Shown: positions 1 to 9,864, counted from the stretch's first letter. The stretch is DNA of 64,000 nt from Thiomicrospira sp. XS5 (GCF_001507555.1 NZ_LQBO01000001.1:2170001-2234000), one strand, 5' to 3'. The notes: a model not told the origin generated them from the letters alone. Numbers and translations are program-made.

Positions 1-108
1 TGGCGGTTTTCGGGCTTTCACATTCCTTTCATAAATGCCCCCGTATTTTTGCTAAGATGAGCGTTCAACCGCTCAATCTTTTCGTTTTTTCATCAAGAGG
101 AAATCACC

Positions 109-996
109 ATGTTATTGAAAAAACACGCTCTCGCCTGGGCGCTGGCCGCCTTATTGCCAACCCTCCCGTTCACGACCACTTTGGCCGATAACGCCCACTT
201 GAAAGGTGTCGGGTTCGCCACACCGGAAGCCATGGAATACGAAGCCGACAGCGATACTTATCTGGTCGCCAACATCAACGGTAGCCCGTTTGAAAAAGAC
301 GACAACGGCTTTATTTCCAAGTTGTCACCGGACGGCGAAGTGATTGAATTGAAATGGCTGGATGGCGCCAGCGACGACATAACACTCAACGCGCCGAAAG
401 GCATGGTGACGCAAGACGGCAAACTCTATGTGGCTGACATTGACCGTCTGCGCGTGTTCGATTTGAGCAGCAAAAAACAATTGGACGACATCGTTTTTCC
501 CGGCAGCAGCTTCATTAACGGCGTCAGCCCGGCACCAGACGGCGGTTTATACGTCACCGACAGCGGTATGGCACCCGGCTTCAAACCGTCCGGCACCGAA
601 GCGATTTATAAGGTCGATGCCAGTGGAAAAGTCCTTAAATTGAAAAGCGGAAAACTCGGCCATCCGAACGGCGTTTACGCCAAAGGCGACACACTCTGGA
701 TGGTCACGCTTGGTTCCGGCCAGCTTCGCACCATGACACTGGACGGCACGGAAACCTCGCGCATGACCTTGCCGTTCAATCGTCTGGACGGCTTGATTGT
801 GACCAATGACAACCGCCTCATCACCTCCAGCTGGAAAGCCAAAGGGGTTTACGAAATTACCCCGGACGACCATTTGGAATTGATTGTCGGCGACCTGGAA
901 TCTCCGGCGGACTTGGGCTACGACAGCAAACGCAACCGCTTGTTGATTCCGTTGTTCCTGAAGGACGAAGTGGTCATTTACTCATTGGAAGACTGA
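109..996 (+). CDS. Secreted SMP-30/gluconolactonase-like beta-propeller protein
   Basis: The 295-residue protein begins with a clear signal peptide (MLLKK, then a hydrophobic run, cleavage probably after TTLA), so it should be exported to the periplasm. The rest has repeated short blade-like segments such as PDGEVIEL, DGKLYVAD, PDGGLYVTD, HPNGVYAKGD and DGLIV, typical of SMP-30/gluconolactonase/LRE or NHL-type six-bladed propellers. The family includes lactonases and esterases, but the substrate cannot be read from the sequence. The ATG has a good ribosome site (AAGAGGAAA, five bases away). It is a single gene converging on the metallo-beta-lactamase-fold gene, with a shared terminator between them. 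The fold is well supported; enzymatic activity is inference. Confidence 0.75.
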   Translation: MLLKKHALAWALAALLPTLPFTTTLADNAHLKGVGFATPEAMEYEADSDTYLVANINGSPFEKDDNGFISKLSPDGEVIELKWLDGASDDITLNAPKGMVTQDGKLYVADIDRLRVFDLSSKKQLDDIVFPGSSFINGVSPAPDGGLYVTDSGMAPGFKPSGTEAIYKVDASGKVLKLKSGKLGHPNGVYAKGDTLWMVTLGSGQLRTMTLDGTETSRMTLPFNRLDGLIVTNDNRLITSSWKAKGVYEITPDDHLELIVGDLESPADLGYDSKRNRLLIPLFLKDEVVIYSLED

Positions 997-1020
997 GTCC
1001 CTGACAACCAAACAGACAAT

Positions 1021-1046
1021 AAAAAAGGGCCGAAAGGCCCTTTTTT
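1021..1046. terminator. Bidirectional intrinsic terminator between convergent genes
   Basis: A perfect inverted repeat (GGGCC-GAAA-GGCCC) is flanked by six A on the left and six T on the right. It can terminate transcripts from both sides and sits between convergent genes ending at 996 and 1073. Confidence 0.92.
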
Positions 1047-1072
1047 ATTCGTATCGAACTCAAAGCATTGAC

Positions 1073-2173
1073 TTAAAAATCACCGCCGGTGATTTCATTG
1101 TAAATGCGTCGAGCATTGTTTTTCGCCGCCTGGTCGAAGACCGGACGATCTTTATACATCGACTGATCGATGTTTTCAGCATCTTCCTGGTTACCACCGT
1201 TATCCACGACTTTCTGCACTTCTTTCTGCACATACTTGAAGTAGTCGTAGGTTTGCTTTTTCACCGTCGCCATATCGGTCGGCGTTCCGTGCCCAGGGAT
1301 GACATACACATCAGACGGAATCTGCGACATCATATTCTCGAAAGACGCCACCCAGTCCATGCTATTGGTGTAAGCAAACATCACCGGCATCCGCTCGTTA
1401 AAGCCCAAATCCCCGGTCATCAACACCTTACGACTCGGAATGTACACGCTCGTGGAAGCGGGCGTATGCCCCGGCCCGAAATCCATCAATATGAACTTTT
1501 CGCCACCGCCGACATCGACGCTCAATTTGTTATTGAAGGTGGTGAACTTATCGGAAACATTTCGCGCCATATTGGTGATGGAGTTCCCGACTCGCAAAGC
1601 CCACTCCGACTTGATGGCGTCGAACGACTGATCGAACTGCATATTGGCCAAATCGCTGGAATACAGGTGTTTCACACCCACATCCCACCAATAACTGGCC
1701 CCCAGATAAGCGTGGCCCTGGTTGTTTTCAACCGCCACCCACTTCACCGGCTTGTTGGTCAAACGCTTGATTTGCTGATGCACGCTGTAAGCGATCGCCG
1801 GATTGGCACCGGCATTGAACACGAATACGCCATCTTTGAAAATGACAAAGGAAATATTGTTGTTCAACCCGAAGTTGGACGGGTTGTGCCAAATCTGACT
1901 GCCGACGATGGTGTAGACGCCGTCGGTCACTTTCACCGCTTTCGGCAACGGCAGTTCGTCACCGATGTAACCGGCTTTCTTCATGGTTGATTTGACTTCA
2001 TTGACATAGGTATTGGCGGCACTGGCGGCGACATTACCATTCCCCATTTCCTTGGCCCAGGCTTCAAACCCGGCGGTGTATGGATCTTCCATGCTTTCCG
2101 CAAGCACTTGGGGACTGTATAAATGCACACTGCTTAACAGCAGCACGGTACCTAACTTGGAAATGACGTTCAT
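1073..2173 (-). CDS. Exported metallo-beta-lactamase-fold protein with degenerate first metal motif
   Basis: The start is set at the ATG at 2173 because GGAGG lies five bases upstream; an in-frame ATG at 2209 lacks such a site. The protein is 366 residues, with a signal peptide ending near VLAES. The later metallo-beta-lactamase landmarks are present: GPGHTPAS (metal His), TGDLGF (bridging Asp) and IPGHG (last His). The usual HxHxDH motif, however, reads ENNQGH around residue 150, so only the last histidine remains. The family hydrolyses thioesters, lactones, phosphodiesters or beta-lactams using one or two metals; with this site altered, catalysis may differ or be lost. Some quinoprotein- or sulfur-oxidation-associated members are periplasmic, but nothing nearby links it to such a system. 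Confidence 0.75.
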   Translation of the reverse strand: MNVISKLGTVLLLSSVHLYSPQVLAESMEDPYTAGFEAWAKEMGNGNVAASAANTYVNEVKSTMKKAGYIGDELPLPKAVKVTDGVYTIVGSQIWHNPSNFGLNNNISFVIFKDGVFVFNAGANPAIAYSVHQQIKRLTNKPVKWVAVENNQGHAYLGASYWWDVGVKHLYSSDLANMQFDQSFDAIKSEWALRVGNSITNMARNVSDKFTTFNNKLSVDVGGGEKFILMDFGPGHTPASTSVYIPSRKVLMTGDLGFNERMPVMFAYTNSMDWVASFENMMSQIPSDVYVIPGHGTPTDMATVKKQTYDYFKYVQKEVQKVVDNGGNQEDAENIDQSMYKDRPVFDQAAKNNARRIYNEITGGDF

Positions 2174-2348
2174 CTTTCCTCCATCTATTGTCTTTTGTGT
2201 GTGAATCACATCTTTATATTGAATAACCTAGGGACTGAAACAGGTTCAGTTACAGGCATCATACCATTCGTAATGCCTTATCCCCATTGATGTTTTTAAT
2301 CACTGACAAAAGTTTTCGATGAGTAAAAACCCTTAAACGAATTTTCTT

Positions 2349-3452
2349 TTAGGTCCGGTCGAGTAAATCGGAATTTTTATGGGCGTAGACGTCAAAGATG
2401 GTGATGGCCATGGCGGCGATGACCGGCCCGAAGAACAAACCGATCATACCGAAATGAATCAACCCGGCGAAGGTGGACAGCACCGTAATCAAGGTATGAT
2501 TGGCCACCGCCAAATCATCGGTGCCACTGCCGATGGAGCGGGCGATTTTCTGAATCAGCATCGGGCGCACAATATTATCAATAACAAAACCATTCACGAA
2601 AGCACCGAAGAACACCACCACGCCAGCGCCAACATAATTGCCCTGCGCCATTAACACCAGGGTCAATGGAATCCAAACCAACGCCGCGCCGACAATCGGA
2701 ATAAACGACGTAATGGCAATCGCCATCCCGATAAACAAGCCGGGCAAGCCGAGTCCCCAAGAAACAAAGGCGAACACCACACCTTGCATCAAAGCGATAC
2801 CCAACACCGACAACAGCAAGATGCTCGATAGGTTGGAAAAACGATTCATGATCATGGTGTCGTAATAGTTTTCCAACGGCGACAGCACTTTCAGGTGATG
2901 CGCGATGCGATGCCCGTCACGGTAGAAAAAGAACAAGGCGAAGACCGCCAACAGAACAAAGGTCAAAAACGACGTGGTGCTGCCAAAAACCCCGCTGACC
3001 AGGAACACGATGGTGTCCTGCGCGAACTTGATGATTTTGCCGGAATTCTCACGCAACTGTTCCATCAGCTGCGCCTGAGTATCTTCCGGAATGGGGATAA
3101 TATTGACCAGATTCTGGTTTAACCGAGCGAAACTGTCCGGCGTCTGCTGCGATAACCATTGCTGCGCCTGGCCGAAGATATGCCCCACCTGCAAGCCCAC
3201 TTCCAGCAGCAAATAAGTAACCGGCACAATCACCGTGAGAAACACCACCGTACTCATGATCGCCGACGCATAGGTTTCCGAACGGTTGACTTTGGGTAGA
3301 ATCTTCAAATACATTGTATAGGTCGCGGTCGCCAGAATCATGGCGAACAACAGCGCTTCCAGAAACGGCGAGAAGAGCCACAGCAATCCAATAATGGCTG
3401 TCAGCAACAAAAGGATCAAAAAACCTTCTTCGTAGGGTGCGTTTGAGCGCAT
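2349..3452 (-). CDS. AI-2E family permease (YdiK/PerM-like)
   Basis: The 367-residue integral membrane protein has about eight hydrophobic segments and the family layout: two N-terminal helices (near 13-45), a long amphipathic periplasmic region (about 85-145), then a helix bundle with the conserved stretch ITSFIPIVGAALVWIPL near residues 243-260 and the late pattern FGPVIAAM. Family members (AI-2 exporter TqsA, YdiK, PerM) export small molecules or act in proton-coupled transport; the substrate here is unknown. It is divergent from ppnN with only 38 bases between the start codons, so promoters must lie partly inside the opposing genes. Confidence 0.85.
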   Translation of the reverse strand: MRSNAPYEEGFLILLLLTAIIGLLWLFSPFLEALLFAMILATATYTMYLKILPKVNRSETYASAIMSTVVFLTVIVPVTYLLLEVGLQVGHIFGQAQQWLSQQTPDSFARLNQNLVNIIPIPEDTQAQLMEQLRENSGKIIKFAQDTIVFLVSGVFGSTTSFLTFVLLAVFALFFFYRDGHRIAHHLKVLSPLENYYDTMIMNRFSNLSSILLLSVLGIALMQGVVFAFVSWGLGLPGLFIGMAIAITSFIPIVGAALVWIPLTLVLMAQGNYVGAGVVVFFGAFVNGFVIDNIVRPMLIQKIARSIGSGTDDLAVANHTLITVLSTFAGLIHFGMIGLFFGPVIAAMAITIFDVYAHKNSDLLDRT

Positions 3453-3490
3453 AATATCAACCTGTCAGAAAAAACAAGCACTAATCTATC

Positions 3491-4867
3491 ATGAACAGCA
3501 TCATCAAAAAAGTTTTAATTCGCCCGGCCGGCGCCCTGCAAATCCTCTCTTATAAAGAAGCTCAACAGCTTTGCGACCAAACCGAAACCGGCTTGAACGA
3601 AGTTTTCCGACGTTGCAGTTTGGCGGTTTTGAATACCGGCACCAAAGACGATAACGGCATGGCACTGTTGGAAGCCCATCCGGACTTTCAGATACAGGTA
3701 CACATCAAAGGCCGCGGCCTACAGATTGAAATTGATAATGCGCCGGAAAACGCCTTTGTGAACGGCGAGATGATCGAAGGTCTGCAAGAGCATTTAACCG
3801 CTGTGATTCGTGATTTGATTTACGCTCAGAACGAAATCATCGACAGCCAGGAATTCGATCTGGAAACACCATTTGGCCTGACCAATGCCATTTTCCACAT
3901 TGCCCGCAACGCCTGTTTGATGAAGCCCGACGTCGACCCGAACATCGTCACCTGCTGGGGCGGCCACTCCATTCCGCTGGAAGAATACAAATACACCAAG
4001 CGTATCGGCTACCACCTTGGCTTGCGCCGCTTGGACATCTGCACCGGTTGCGGCCCCGGCGCCATGAAAGGCCCGATGAAAGGCGCTGTACTCGGCCACG
4101 GCAAACAGCGTTATAAACACGCCCGTTTCATCGGCCTGACCGAACCGGGCATCATTGCCGCCGAAGCGCCGAATGCCATCGTCACCGAGCTGGCGATTTT
4201 CCCGGACATCGAAAAACGCCTCGAAGCCTTTATGCGCTTAGGGCACGGCATTATTATTTTCCCGGGCGGCGCCGGCACCATGGAAGAAATTCTCTACTTG
4301 CTGAGTGTGCTACTGCACCCGCAAAACAACAATATCCCCTTCCCGGTCGCTTTGACCGCCCCCGAATCCGGCCGCGCCTACTTTGATGCGGTGTTGGAAT
4401 TCATCGAACACGCGCTTGGTAAAGAAGCGGTACGCAAACTGACCGTCCTCATTGACCGCCCGGAAGAAGTCGCCGACTTCATTGAAAGCGGCATTGAAGA
4501 TGTCAAAGCCTTCCGCAAGGCCACCAGCGATGCTTACTATTACAACTGGAATCTACACATTCCTTACGAGCTGCAGCAACCGTTCCTGCCAACGCATGAC
4601 AGCGTCGCCGCGCTGGAGTTGCACAAAGACCAACCGACTTACCACTTGGCGGGGCAACTACGCAATGTGTTCTCCGCCATCGTGGCCGGCAACGTCAAAA
4701 GCGAAGGCATCGCGCAGATCAATGAGCGCGGCCCGTTCCAAATCAACGGCGACCCGGAAATCATGAAACGCATGGACAATCTGCTCAAGTCGTTCGTCGA
4801 GCAACGCCGCATGAAATTAGGCACGGAGCATTACGAGCCCTGCTATAATATCGTCACGGGCGAATAG
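3491..4867 (+). CDS. ppnN: Pyrimidine/purine nucleotide 5'-monophosphate nucleosidase PpnN (YgdH)
   Basis: PpnN cleaves nucleoside 5'-monophosphates to the free base and ribose 5-phosphate and in E. coli is stimulated by (p)ppGpp. The 458-residue protein is full length (E. coli 454). It has the N-terminal PpnN domain, then a LOG-type Rossmann core with ICTGCGPGAMKGPMKGA near residues 178-195 and the catalytic PGGAGTMEE near residue 258, followed by the family's C-terminal extension. No clear Shine-Dalgarno precedes the ATG (ATCTATC), so initiation may be weak. It precedes the helicase gene by 69 bases on the same strand, so the two may be co-transcribed. Identity is confident. Confidence 0.93.
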   Translation: MNSIIKKVLIRPAGALQILSYKEAQQLCDQTETGLNEVFRRCSLAVLNTGTKDDNGMALLEAHPDFQIQVHIKGRGLQIEIDNAPENAFVNGEMIEGLQEHLTAVIRDLIYAQNEIIDSQEFDLETPFGLTNAIFHIARNACLMKPDVDPNIVTCWGGHSIPLEEYKYTKRIGYHLGLRRLDICTGCGPGAMKGPMKGAVLGHGKQRYKHARFIGLTEPGIIAAEAPNAIVTELAIFPDIEKRLEAFMRLGHGIIIFPGGAGTMEEILYLLSVLLHPQNNNIPFPVALTAPESGRAYFDAVLEFIEHALGKEAVRKLTVLIDRPEEVADFIESGIEDVKAFRKATSDAYYYNWNLHIPYELQQPFLPTHDSVAALELHKDQPTYHLAGQLRNVFSAIVAGNVKSEGIAQINERGPFQINGDPEIMKRMDNLLKSFVEQRRMKLGTEHYEPCYNIVTGE

Positions 4868-4936
4868 CAAGCAAAACGCTTTCTATTGTGTGAGTCCGAC
4901 CGATCAACCGTGCTCAAGCCATCACGTGAGTCCAGC

Positions 4937-6148
4937 ATGACATTTGAAGAATTAGACCTTGACCCGGTGCTGCTGAGCGCCATCGAAGAACAGCATTTCC
5001 ACAAACCGACCCCAATTCAAGCGGAAGCGATTCCCGAAATGCTGCTCAGCAAGGACGTGCTGGCCGGTGCCGCCACCGGCACCGGTAAAACGGCGGCCTT
5101 CGTACTGCCCGCTCTGCAATTTTTGCTGGACGTTCCCAAACCCAGCCGTCACCCACGGGTGTTGATTCTGGCCCCGACACGCGAACTCGCCTTTCAAATC
5201 CACAAGGTCGTCAAACAACTCGGCACCCACTGCCCTTTCCGTTCCAATATCGTCACCGGCGGTTTCGCCTCCGACAAACAACTGGACGTGCTGAAAGCGG
5301 ATATGGACATACTGGTGGCCACGCCGGGCCGTCTGTTGAACATCATGACCAAGGAATTCATCGACTTGTCCGATGTGGAACTTCTGATCATCGACGAAGC
5401 GGATCGCATGCTCGACATGGGGCAAGGGCCAGATGTTCTGGCCTTGATTGAAGCCATCCCCGGCGACTTCCAAGCCGCCTGTTTTTCCGCCACGCTCGGC
5501 GGGGCAGGCCTGGCGAAATTTGCCGAAGACATTCTAGACGAGCCCAGCGTCATTCAAGTGGATGCGCCGAACCAACAATCCGAACAAATCCAGCAGTTCG
5601 CCTATCTGGCCAACGACAAGGCTCATAAACAGGCGCTATTGAAAGCGATCCTGGAAGACGACACCTGCCAAAGCGCGATTGTCTTCTGCAACAAAAAAGA
5701 CCGCGCCATTGAACTGGCTGATTGGTTACAGGCCGAAGGCGTGTCCAGCACCGTTCTACACGGCGACTTTATTCAGGCCAAACGTCTGGAAAAGACCAAC
5801 AAATTCAAGCAAGGCAAAATCAAGGTGCTGGTCGCCACCGACGTCGCCGCTCGCGGCCTAGACATTCTCAATGTGACCCACGTCATCAATTACGACGTGC
5901 CTTTCCGCGGAGACATCTACATCCACCGCATCGGTCGAACCGGCCGCGCCCAGCAAGTCGGCATCGCCATCAATCTGGTGGAACGCCATGACCTCTCCCA
6001 CCTGCAACGCATCGAATATCACCTCAAACAACGTATTCCGCTGGCCAAAATTCCGGGGCTGGAGCCGAACTTCAAGCTCAAAGACGCTCTGAAAAAACCG
6101 AAGAAGAAAAAGAAAAAAGACACCAAAGCGAAAAAGAAGAAAAAGTGA
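4937..6148 (+). CDS. DEAD-box ATP-dependent RNA helicase, SrmB-like
   Basis: All DEAD-box motifs are visible: the Q-motif (F..PTPIQAEAIP), Walker A ATGTGKTAAF, PTRELAFQ, TPGRLL, DEAD, SAT, the helicase C-domain ATDVAARGLDI, and HRIGRTGRA. The opening (TFEELDLDPVLLSAI) and the motif FSATLGGAGLAKFAEDIL resemble SrmB, which helps assemble the 50S ribosomal subunit in E. coli. RhlE-type assignment is the alternative. The C-terminus is a lysine-rich tail of about 18 residues, a likely RNA-binding extension. The start at 4937 matches the family N-terminus; an upstream in-frame ATG at 4886 adds 17 unrelated residues. The stop codon is embedded in a 16-bp palindrome built on CCAGGCCTGG. Confidence 0.88.
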   Translation: MTFEELDLDPVLLSAIEEQHFHKPTPIQAEAIPEMLLSKDVLAGAATGTGKTAAFVLPALQFLLDVPKPSRHPRVLILAPTRELAFQIHKVVKQLGTHCPFRSNIVTGGFASDKQLDVLKADMDILVATPGRLLNIMTKEFIDLSDVELLIIDEADRMLDMGQGPDVLALIEAIPGDFQAACFSATLGGAGLAKFAEDILDEPSVIQVDAPNQQSEQIQQFAYLANDKAHKQALLKAILEDDTCQSAIVFCNKKDRAIELADWLQAEGVSSTVLHGDFIQAKRLEKTNKFKQGKIKVLVATDVAARGLDILNVTHVINYDVPFRGDIYIHRIGRTGRAQQVGIAINLVERHDLSHLQRIEYHLKQRIPLAKIPGLEPNFKLKDALKKPKKKKKKDTKAKKKKK

Positions 6149-6161
6149 CCAGGCCTGGTCA
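6146..6161. terminator. 16-bp perfect palindrome containing CCAGGCCTGG at the helicase stop codon
   Basis: The sequence TGACCAGGCCTGGTCA reads identically on both strands, and its first three bases are the helicase stop. Convergent genes end at 6148 and 6245. No strong T-run follows, so intrinsic termination is uncertain. It is one of 15 exact copies of the decamer (6149-6158) in the window. Confidence 0.55.
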
Positions 6162-6244
6162 GAATGGCCCTTTCAACATTCAAACGCACCGGACGCCGAA
6201 AGAGTGAACCGGTTCGCGAAACGAACCGGAGCAACAATGAACGG

Positions 6245-7027
6245 TTAATCGATAATGGTATCCGCGTCGCTTTTCGACCCAGGTTCCAATGACAGCTGGT
6301 CGAAGTAATAATGCGACAAGGCGATGACCGCCAGTACCGGTGCGAAAAAGCTGATAATCGGAAACACACTCAAGGCATAGAGCACCCCGACGGCAAAAGT
6401 CGGCGGCCAGTTCGTCAGCGGTTTCAAGCGGCTGAACAAGGCTTCCGGTAGAATCACCTGCCCCACATCCAGCACCACGGCATAACGGAAAAACAAGAAC
6501 CCGATCAACCAAAACCACACCACATTGATGAGCGGCACAAACAGCAGCGGGAAGGTCACAATCAACAACAGCAGAATCAACAACCCGAATTTCACCAATT
6601 TCCAAATCATGCCCAACATCGAGCCGTGACCGTGGTATTCGGTGTGCGGATAATGCTTGTCATGCACCGCTTTCACCAACGAATCGGTCATAAAGCCGGT
6701 CACGATCATCGCGAACAACAGCACCAGATAACTGCCGAGCACAATGCCCAGCAACCCGGCAATCACCGCGACAGTAAAGCCCAAAAACCAGAGCACCAAT
6801 CCGCCCACCAACGGAATCGCACCGATGGTGTTCTCGGCTTGAAGCTTCCAGCTTTCAAAATCCTGTACAAACGCACTCTGCGTAATAAAGTCACTCGTCA
6901 ACAACAGGCCGAATACGCCATACCCCATCAACGAGACCAAAACCAGGCCAACGGCGAACGGAATAAACAGCCGAATCAGAATGGCCGGTTCTTTCAAATC
7001 GACCAGAGTTTTCCAGAGCAATGTCAT
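6245..7027 (-). CDS. EI24-domain (CysZ-like) integral membrane protein
   Basis: The 260-residue protein has about six hydrophobic segments and the EI24/CysZ pattern: an N-terminal helix pair, a long hydrophobic hairpin near residues 70-115, a hydrophilic histidine-containing loop (YPHTEYHGHG near 128), then a pair of helices ending with FFRYAVVLDVG. CysZ members are sulfate permeases, but many EI24 proteins are uncharacterised and no cys genes adjoin it, so transport of sulfate is not claimed. Its ATG overlaps the upstream aldehyde dehydrogenase stop in TAATG, a classic translational-coupling arrangement, so the two genes form an operon. Confidence 0.78.
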   Translation of the reverse strand: MTLLWKTLVDLKEPAILIRLFIPFAVGLVLVSLMGYGVFGLLLTSDFITQSAFVQDFESWKLQAENTIGAIPLVGGLVLWFLGFTVAVIAGLLGIVLGSYLVLLFAMIVTGFMTDSLVKAVHDKHYPHTEYHGHGSMLGMIWKLVKFGLLILLLLIVTFPLLFVPLINVVWFWLIGFLFFRYAVVLDVGQVILPEALFSRLKPLTNWPPTFAVGVLYALSVFPIISFFAPVLAVIALSHYYFDQLSLEPGSKSDADTIID

Positions 7028-8394
7028 TATTTAATCCAGATGCTTTTAATATTAGTGAATTCACGAATGCCTTGCCCCGACAACTCACGCCCGTAACCGG
7101 AGTGCTTCACGCCACCAAACGGCATACGCGGATCGGAAAAGGTAATGCTGTTAACAAAGGTCGCGCCCGACTCCATGCCGCGCGCCATGGTTTCCGCCGT
7201 GGCCGAATCGTTGGACCAGATGGAACCGCCCAACCCGAAATCGGTGGCATTCGCCAGCCCGAGCGCATGCGCCGGTTCGGAGGCTTTCAACACGATGGCG
7301 ACCGGCCCGAAAAACTCCTCGCTGAACGCGGGCATATTGCTGGTTACGTCCGTCAAAATAGTGGGCGCGTAATAGCAGCCCGGACGATCCAACTGATAAC
7401 CGCCGGTGACGATTTTGGCGCCCATTTCGACCGACTTGGTGACCTGTTGATGCAATTCGTCGAGCAAGTCCTGACGCGCCATCGGTGCTAAGGTGGCATC
7501 GGCGTCCATGGGGTTGCCCGCCTCGAACTGCGATTCCACCGCCGTTTTAAAACGCTCGATAAAGTCATCGATAATCCCTGCGTCCACAATAAAACGCTTG
7601 GAAGCGATGCAGCTTTGCCCCATGTTCATAAAGCGACCTTTCACCGCATTTTCCACCGCAGTTTGAATATCGGCGTTATCCAGCACGATAAAGGCATCGG
7701 AACCGCCCAATTCCAGAACGGATTTTTTCAACTCTTCCCCGGCGACACTGGCCACTTTACGACCGGCCGGTTCACTGCCCGTCAAAGACACCGCTTTAAC
7801 CGCCGGATGACGGATCACCGACTCCACTTTATCGGAACCAATCATCAAGGTGCTGAATACGCCGTCCGGATAACCGGCTTTACGGAACACTTCTTCAATC
7901 GCCAAAGCACACTGTGGCACATTGGAAGCGTGTTTCAATAAGCCGATGTTACCGGCGGTGACCGTCGGTACCGCAAACCGCAACGCTTGCCAGAACGGGA
8001 AGTTCCACGGCATCACCCCCAGCACCACGCCCAACGGCAAATAGGCCACATAGCTTTTGCTGGCATCGGTTTCAATGATTTCATCGGCGAGAAACCGCTC
8101 GGCATTTTCGGCGTAGTAATCGCACAACCAGGCGCATTTTTCGATTTCCGCCACGGCTTCGGAATAACGTTTGCCCATCTCCAGCGTAATCAACTCCGCC
8201 AGCACTTCCTTGTCGTCCAACAACACATCGCCCAAACGATTCAACAATGCGATACGATCAGACAGCGGCGTCAGTTTCGACCAGTCGGCAAAACCGTAAC
8301 CGGCTTGCGTGACCACTTCGTCGAGTGTGGCCTGGTCCCAGGTATCGAATTCGGCTAACAGCTCATTGGTTGCGGGATTGATTGATTGCATCAT
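7027..8394 (-). CDS. NAD(P)-dependent succinate-semialdehyde dehydrogenase family protein
   Basis: The 455-residue protein is a full-length aldehyde dehydrogenase of the SSADH (GabD/Sad-like) branch. Visible landmarks are [14 protein letters not shown] (cofactor-binding PWNFP), [12 protein letters not shown], the catalytic general base in LELGGSDAF, the nucleophile in [12 protein letters not shown], and EEFFGPVA. It would oxidise succinate semialdehyde or a similar short aldehyde in the cytoplasm. The exact substrate and NAD versus NADP preference cannot be told from the sequence. The gene is translationally coupled to the downstream EI24 membrane protein. Confidence 0.9.
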   Translation of the reverse strand: MMQSINPATNELLAEFDTWDQATLDEVVTQAGYGFADWSKLTPLSDRIALLNRLGDVLLDDKEVLAELITLEMGKRYSEAVAEIEKCAWLCDYYAENAERFLADEIIETDASKSYVAYLPLGVVLGVMPWNFPFWQALRFAVPTVTAGNIGLLKHASNVPQCALAIEEVFRKAGYPDGVFSTLMIGSDKVESVIRHPAVKAVSLTGSEPAGRKVASVAGEELKKSVLELGGSDAFIVLDNADIQTAVENAVKGRFMNMGQSCIASKRFIVDAGIIDDFIERFKTAVESQFEAGNPMDADATLAPMARQDLLDELHQQVTKSVEMGAKIVTGGYQLDRPGCYYAPTILTDVTSNMPAFSEEFFGPVAIVLKASEPAHALGLANATDFGLGGSIWSNDSATAETMARGMESGATFVNSITFSDPRMPFGGVKHSGYGRELSGQGIREFTNIKSIWIK

Positions 8395-8469
8395 AGTCGT
8401 TCCTTCTTTGGTTACGGCTGAACGTAAACACGGTCCATTCTAGAATGGCGGCTTAACCGCCGAAAATAT

Positions 8470-9672
8470 TTAAGGGTTATCCATGGCCTGTTGCGCCCAA
8501 GCCGAGGCTGACAGCAGCAAATTAGCCAAATCGGAAATGCCGACGTCGCCATAACGCAGGTTCGCGACGGTCTCTCCGGCCCCTTCCAACTGTTTCAAGC
8601 ACGACAAAGCTTCCCCCATCGGGCCACGGTAATGAATCAAGGCCTCTTTCACATCATCGGACAAAGGCATCTCTTCCAAAATTTCGGCAATCGGCGCGCG
8701 GAAAAAGGCGCCCAAATTGGAAAACAGGCCGACCAGAAAGAAGGTGTCGCGTTCACGGGCATGACCGGTTTTTTCAGCCAGCTTTTCACAGAAATTAGCG
8801 CGCATCAGCGAGGTGGTCAAGAGTTCTTTCGGCGCATCTTCCAAATCGCCCAGCATCATCATATTCACCCAGAACTTCAAACGCTTCAGCCCCATGTATT
8901 TCAAGGCATCGGAAACCGACTCGACCTTGATCGGAATCATGGTCGCCGGGTTATTCACCGCTACCAATAACTTGTGCGTCAAGGCGACGTCCTGGCTCAA
9001 AATACTGGACAGTTCTTCGAATTTGGTTTTAGGGTCATTGATTTTGGACATCAACTGCAACAAGGTCAGCTTGTTGCCGGTCAATTTCTGACCGTTCATC
9101 ACCACGGGGTTGGTAAAGAAATAGCCTTGGAAATAATCGAAACCGATGCGTTTGAGATAATTGAACATCTCTTCGGTTTCCACCCGTTCCGCAATGACTT
9201 TAACGCCTTTTTCATGCAAGTCTTGCAGCATGGATTTTATTTTGACTTCGGAGTGCGCTTCGTTATCGATTTTGACGAAATCACTGATGGACGCGAGCTT
9301 GACGCTGGATTCGTCATCGACAAAGTTATCCAGCGCAATGGCCGAGCCTTCCAGTTTCAAGGCCTTCAAGCTTTTGAGAATCTCGACATCTTTATTCACA
9401 TCGTTGGGAATTTCCAACACGATGTTATGGTTCTGATCGAAGCTCGGCCATTTCGCTTTGGCGATCAACTCGCGCGGTAATTGCATCACGGCGGCATGAG
9501 AACCGACAATCGACTGAAAACCGATTTCGGACTCGGTCTTCTCCAGCAACTGCTCGGTGGCTTCAATGGTGGCTTGATTGGGATTCAGTCCTTGGTGAAA
9601 TTCCAGCTCGTACGCAAAGACTTTCATATTTCGGTCAAGAATCGGTTGGCGGCCAATAAAAACTTCTGACAT
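8470..9672 (-). CDS. Degenerate EAL plus HDOD domain signalling protein
   Basis: This 400-residue cytoplasmic protein has the COG3434 (YuxH-type) layout: an EAL-related domain in residues 1-200 (opening FIGRQPILDRNMKVFAYELEF, later RVETEEMF and FQGYFF) followed by an HDOD domain (about 205-390). The EAL signature is replaced by YELEF, and several metal-binding acidic positions expected in active phosphodiesterases are not evident. It is therefore more likely a c-di-GMP sensor or protein-interaction module than an enzyme. HDOD domains participate in signalling and motility control. A second HDOD protein lies at 28444-29262. Confidence 0.85.
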   Translation of the reverse strand: MSEVFIGRQPILDRNMKVFAYELEFHQGLNPNQATIEATEQLLEKTESEIGFQSIVGSHAAVMQLPRELIAKAKWPSFDQNHNIVLEIPNDVNKDVEILKSLKALKLEGSAIALDNFVDDESSVKLASISDFVKIDNEAHSEVKIKSMLQDLHEKGVKVIAERVETEEMFNYLKRIGFDYFQGYFFTNPVVMNGQKLTGNKLTLLQLMSKINDPKTKFEELSSILSQDVALTHKLLVAVNNPATMIPIKVESVSDALKYMGLKRLKFWVNMMMLGDLEDAPKELLTTSLMRANFCEKLAEKTGHARERDTFFLVGLFSNLGAFFRAPIAEILEEMPLSDDVKEALIHYRGPMGEALSCLKQLEGAGETVANLRYGDVGISDLANLLLSASAWAQQAMDNP

Positions 9673-9827
9673 GATTCATTCCTATTGCACTCAGAGTGAC
9701 GCTTTCGTCGATGACGATGATTTTTATATTCGATACGTTTTCACGCGTACTCCAAACTTTAACGCCGCGCCAGAACGAACGCAAGCAAAAATGGTTGAGG
9801 CCACCCGAAAATTGTGGGAAATCATCT

Positions 9828-9855
9828 ACATTCTCACCAGGCCTGGTGAGAATGT
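9828..9855. terminator. 28-bp perfect palindrome centred on CCAGGCCTGG, downstream of pyrC
   Basis: Fourteen consecutive base pairs on each side of the centre (between 9841 and 9842) are complementary with no spacer. The core decamer is at 9837-9846. It starts ten bases past the pyrC stop and would make a very stable stem. There is no long T-run on the pyrC strand, so it may be a transcript 3'-end stabiliser or terminator, or a protein-binding site. Confidence 0.65.
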
Positions 9856-9864
9856 GGATTCCGC

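Noticed and set aside
1253-1990. Long plus-strand open frame opposite the metallo-beta-lactamase-fold gene
   Set aside because: It is an antisense shadow with His/Arg-rich composition and no domain. The same applies to other long antisense frames, for example 4952-5473, 20405-20980 and 37769-38713.
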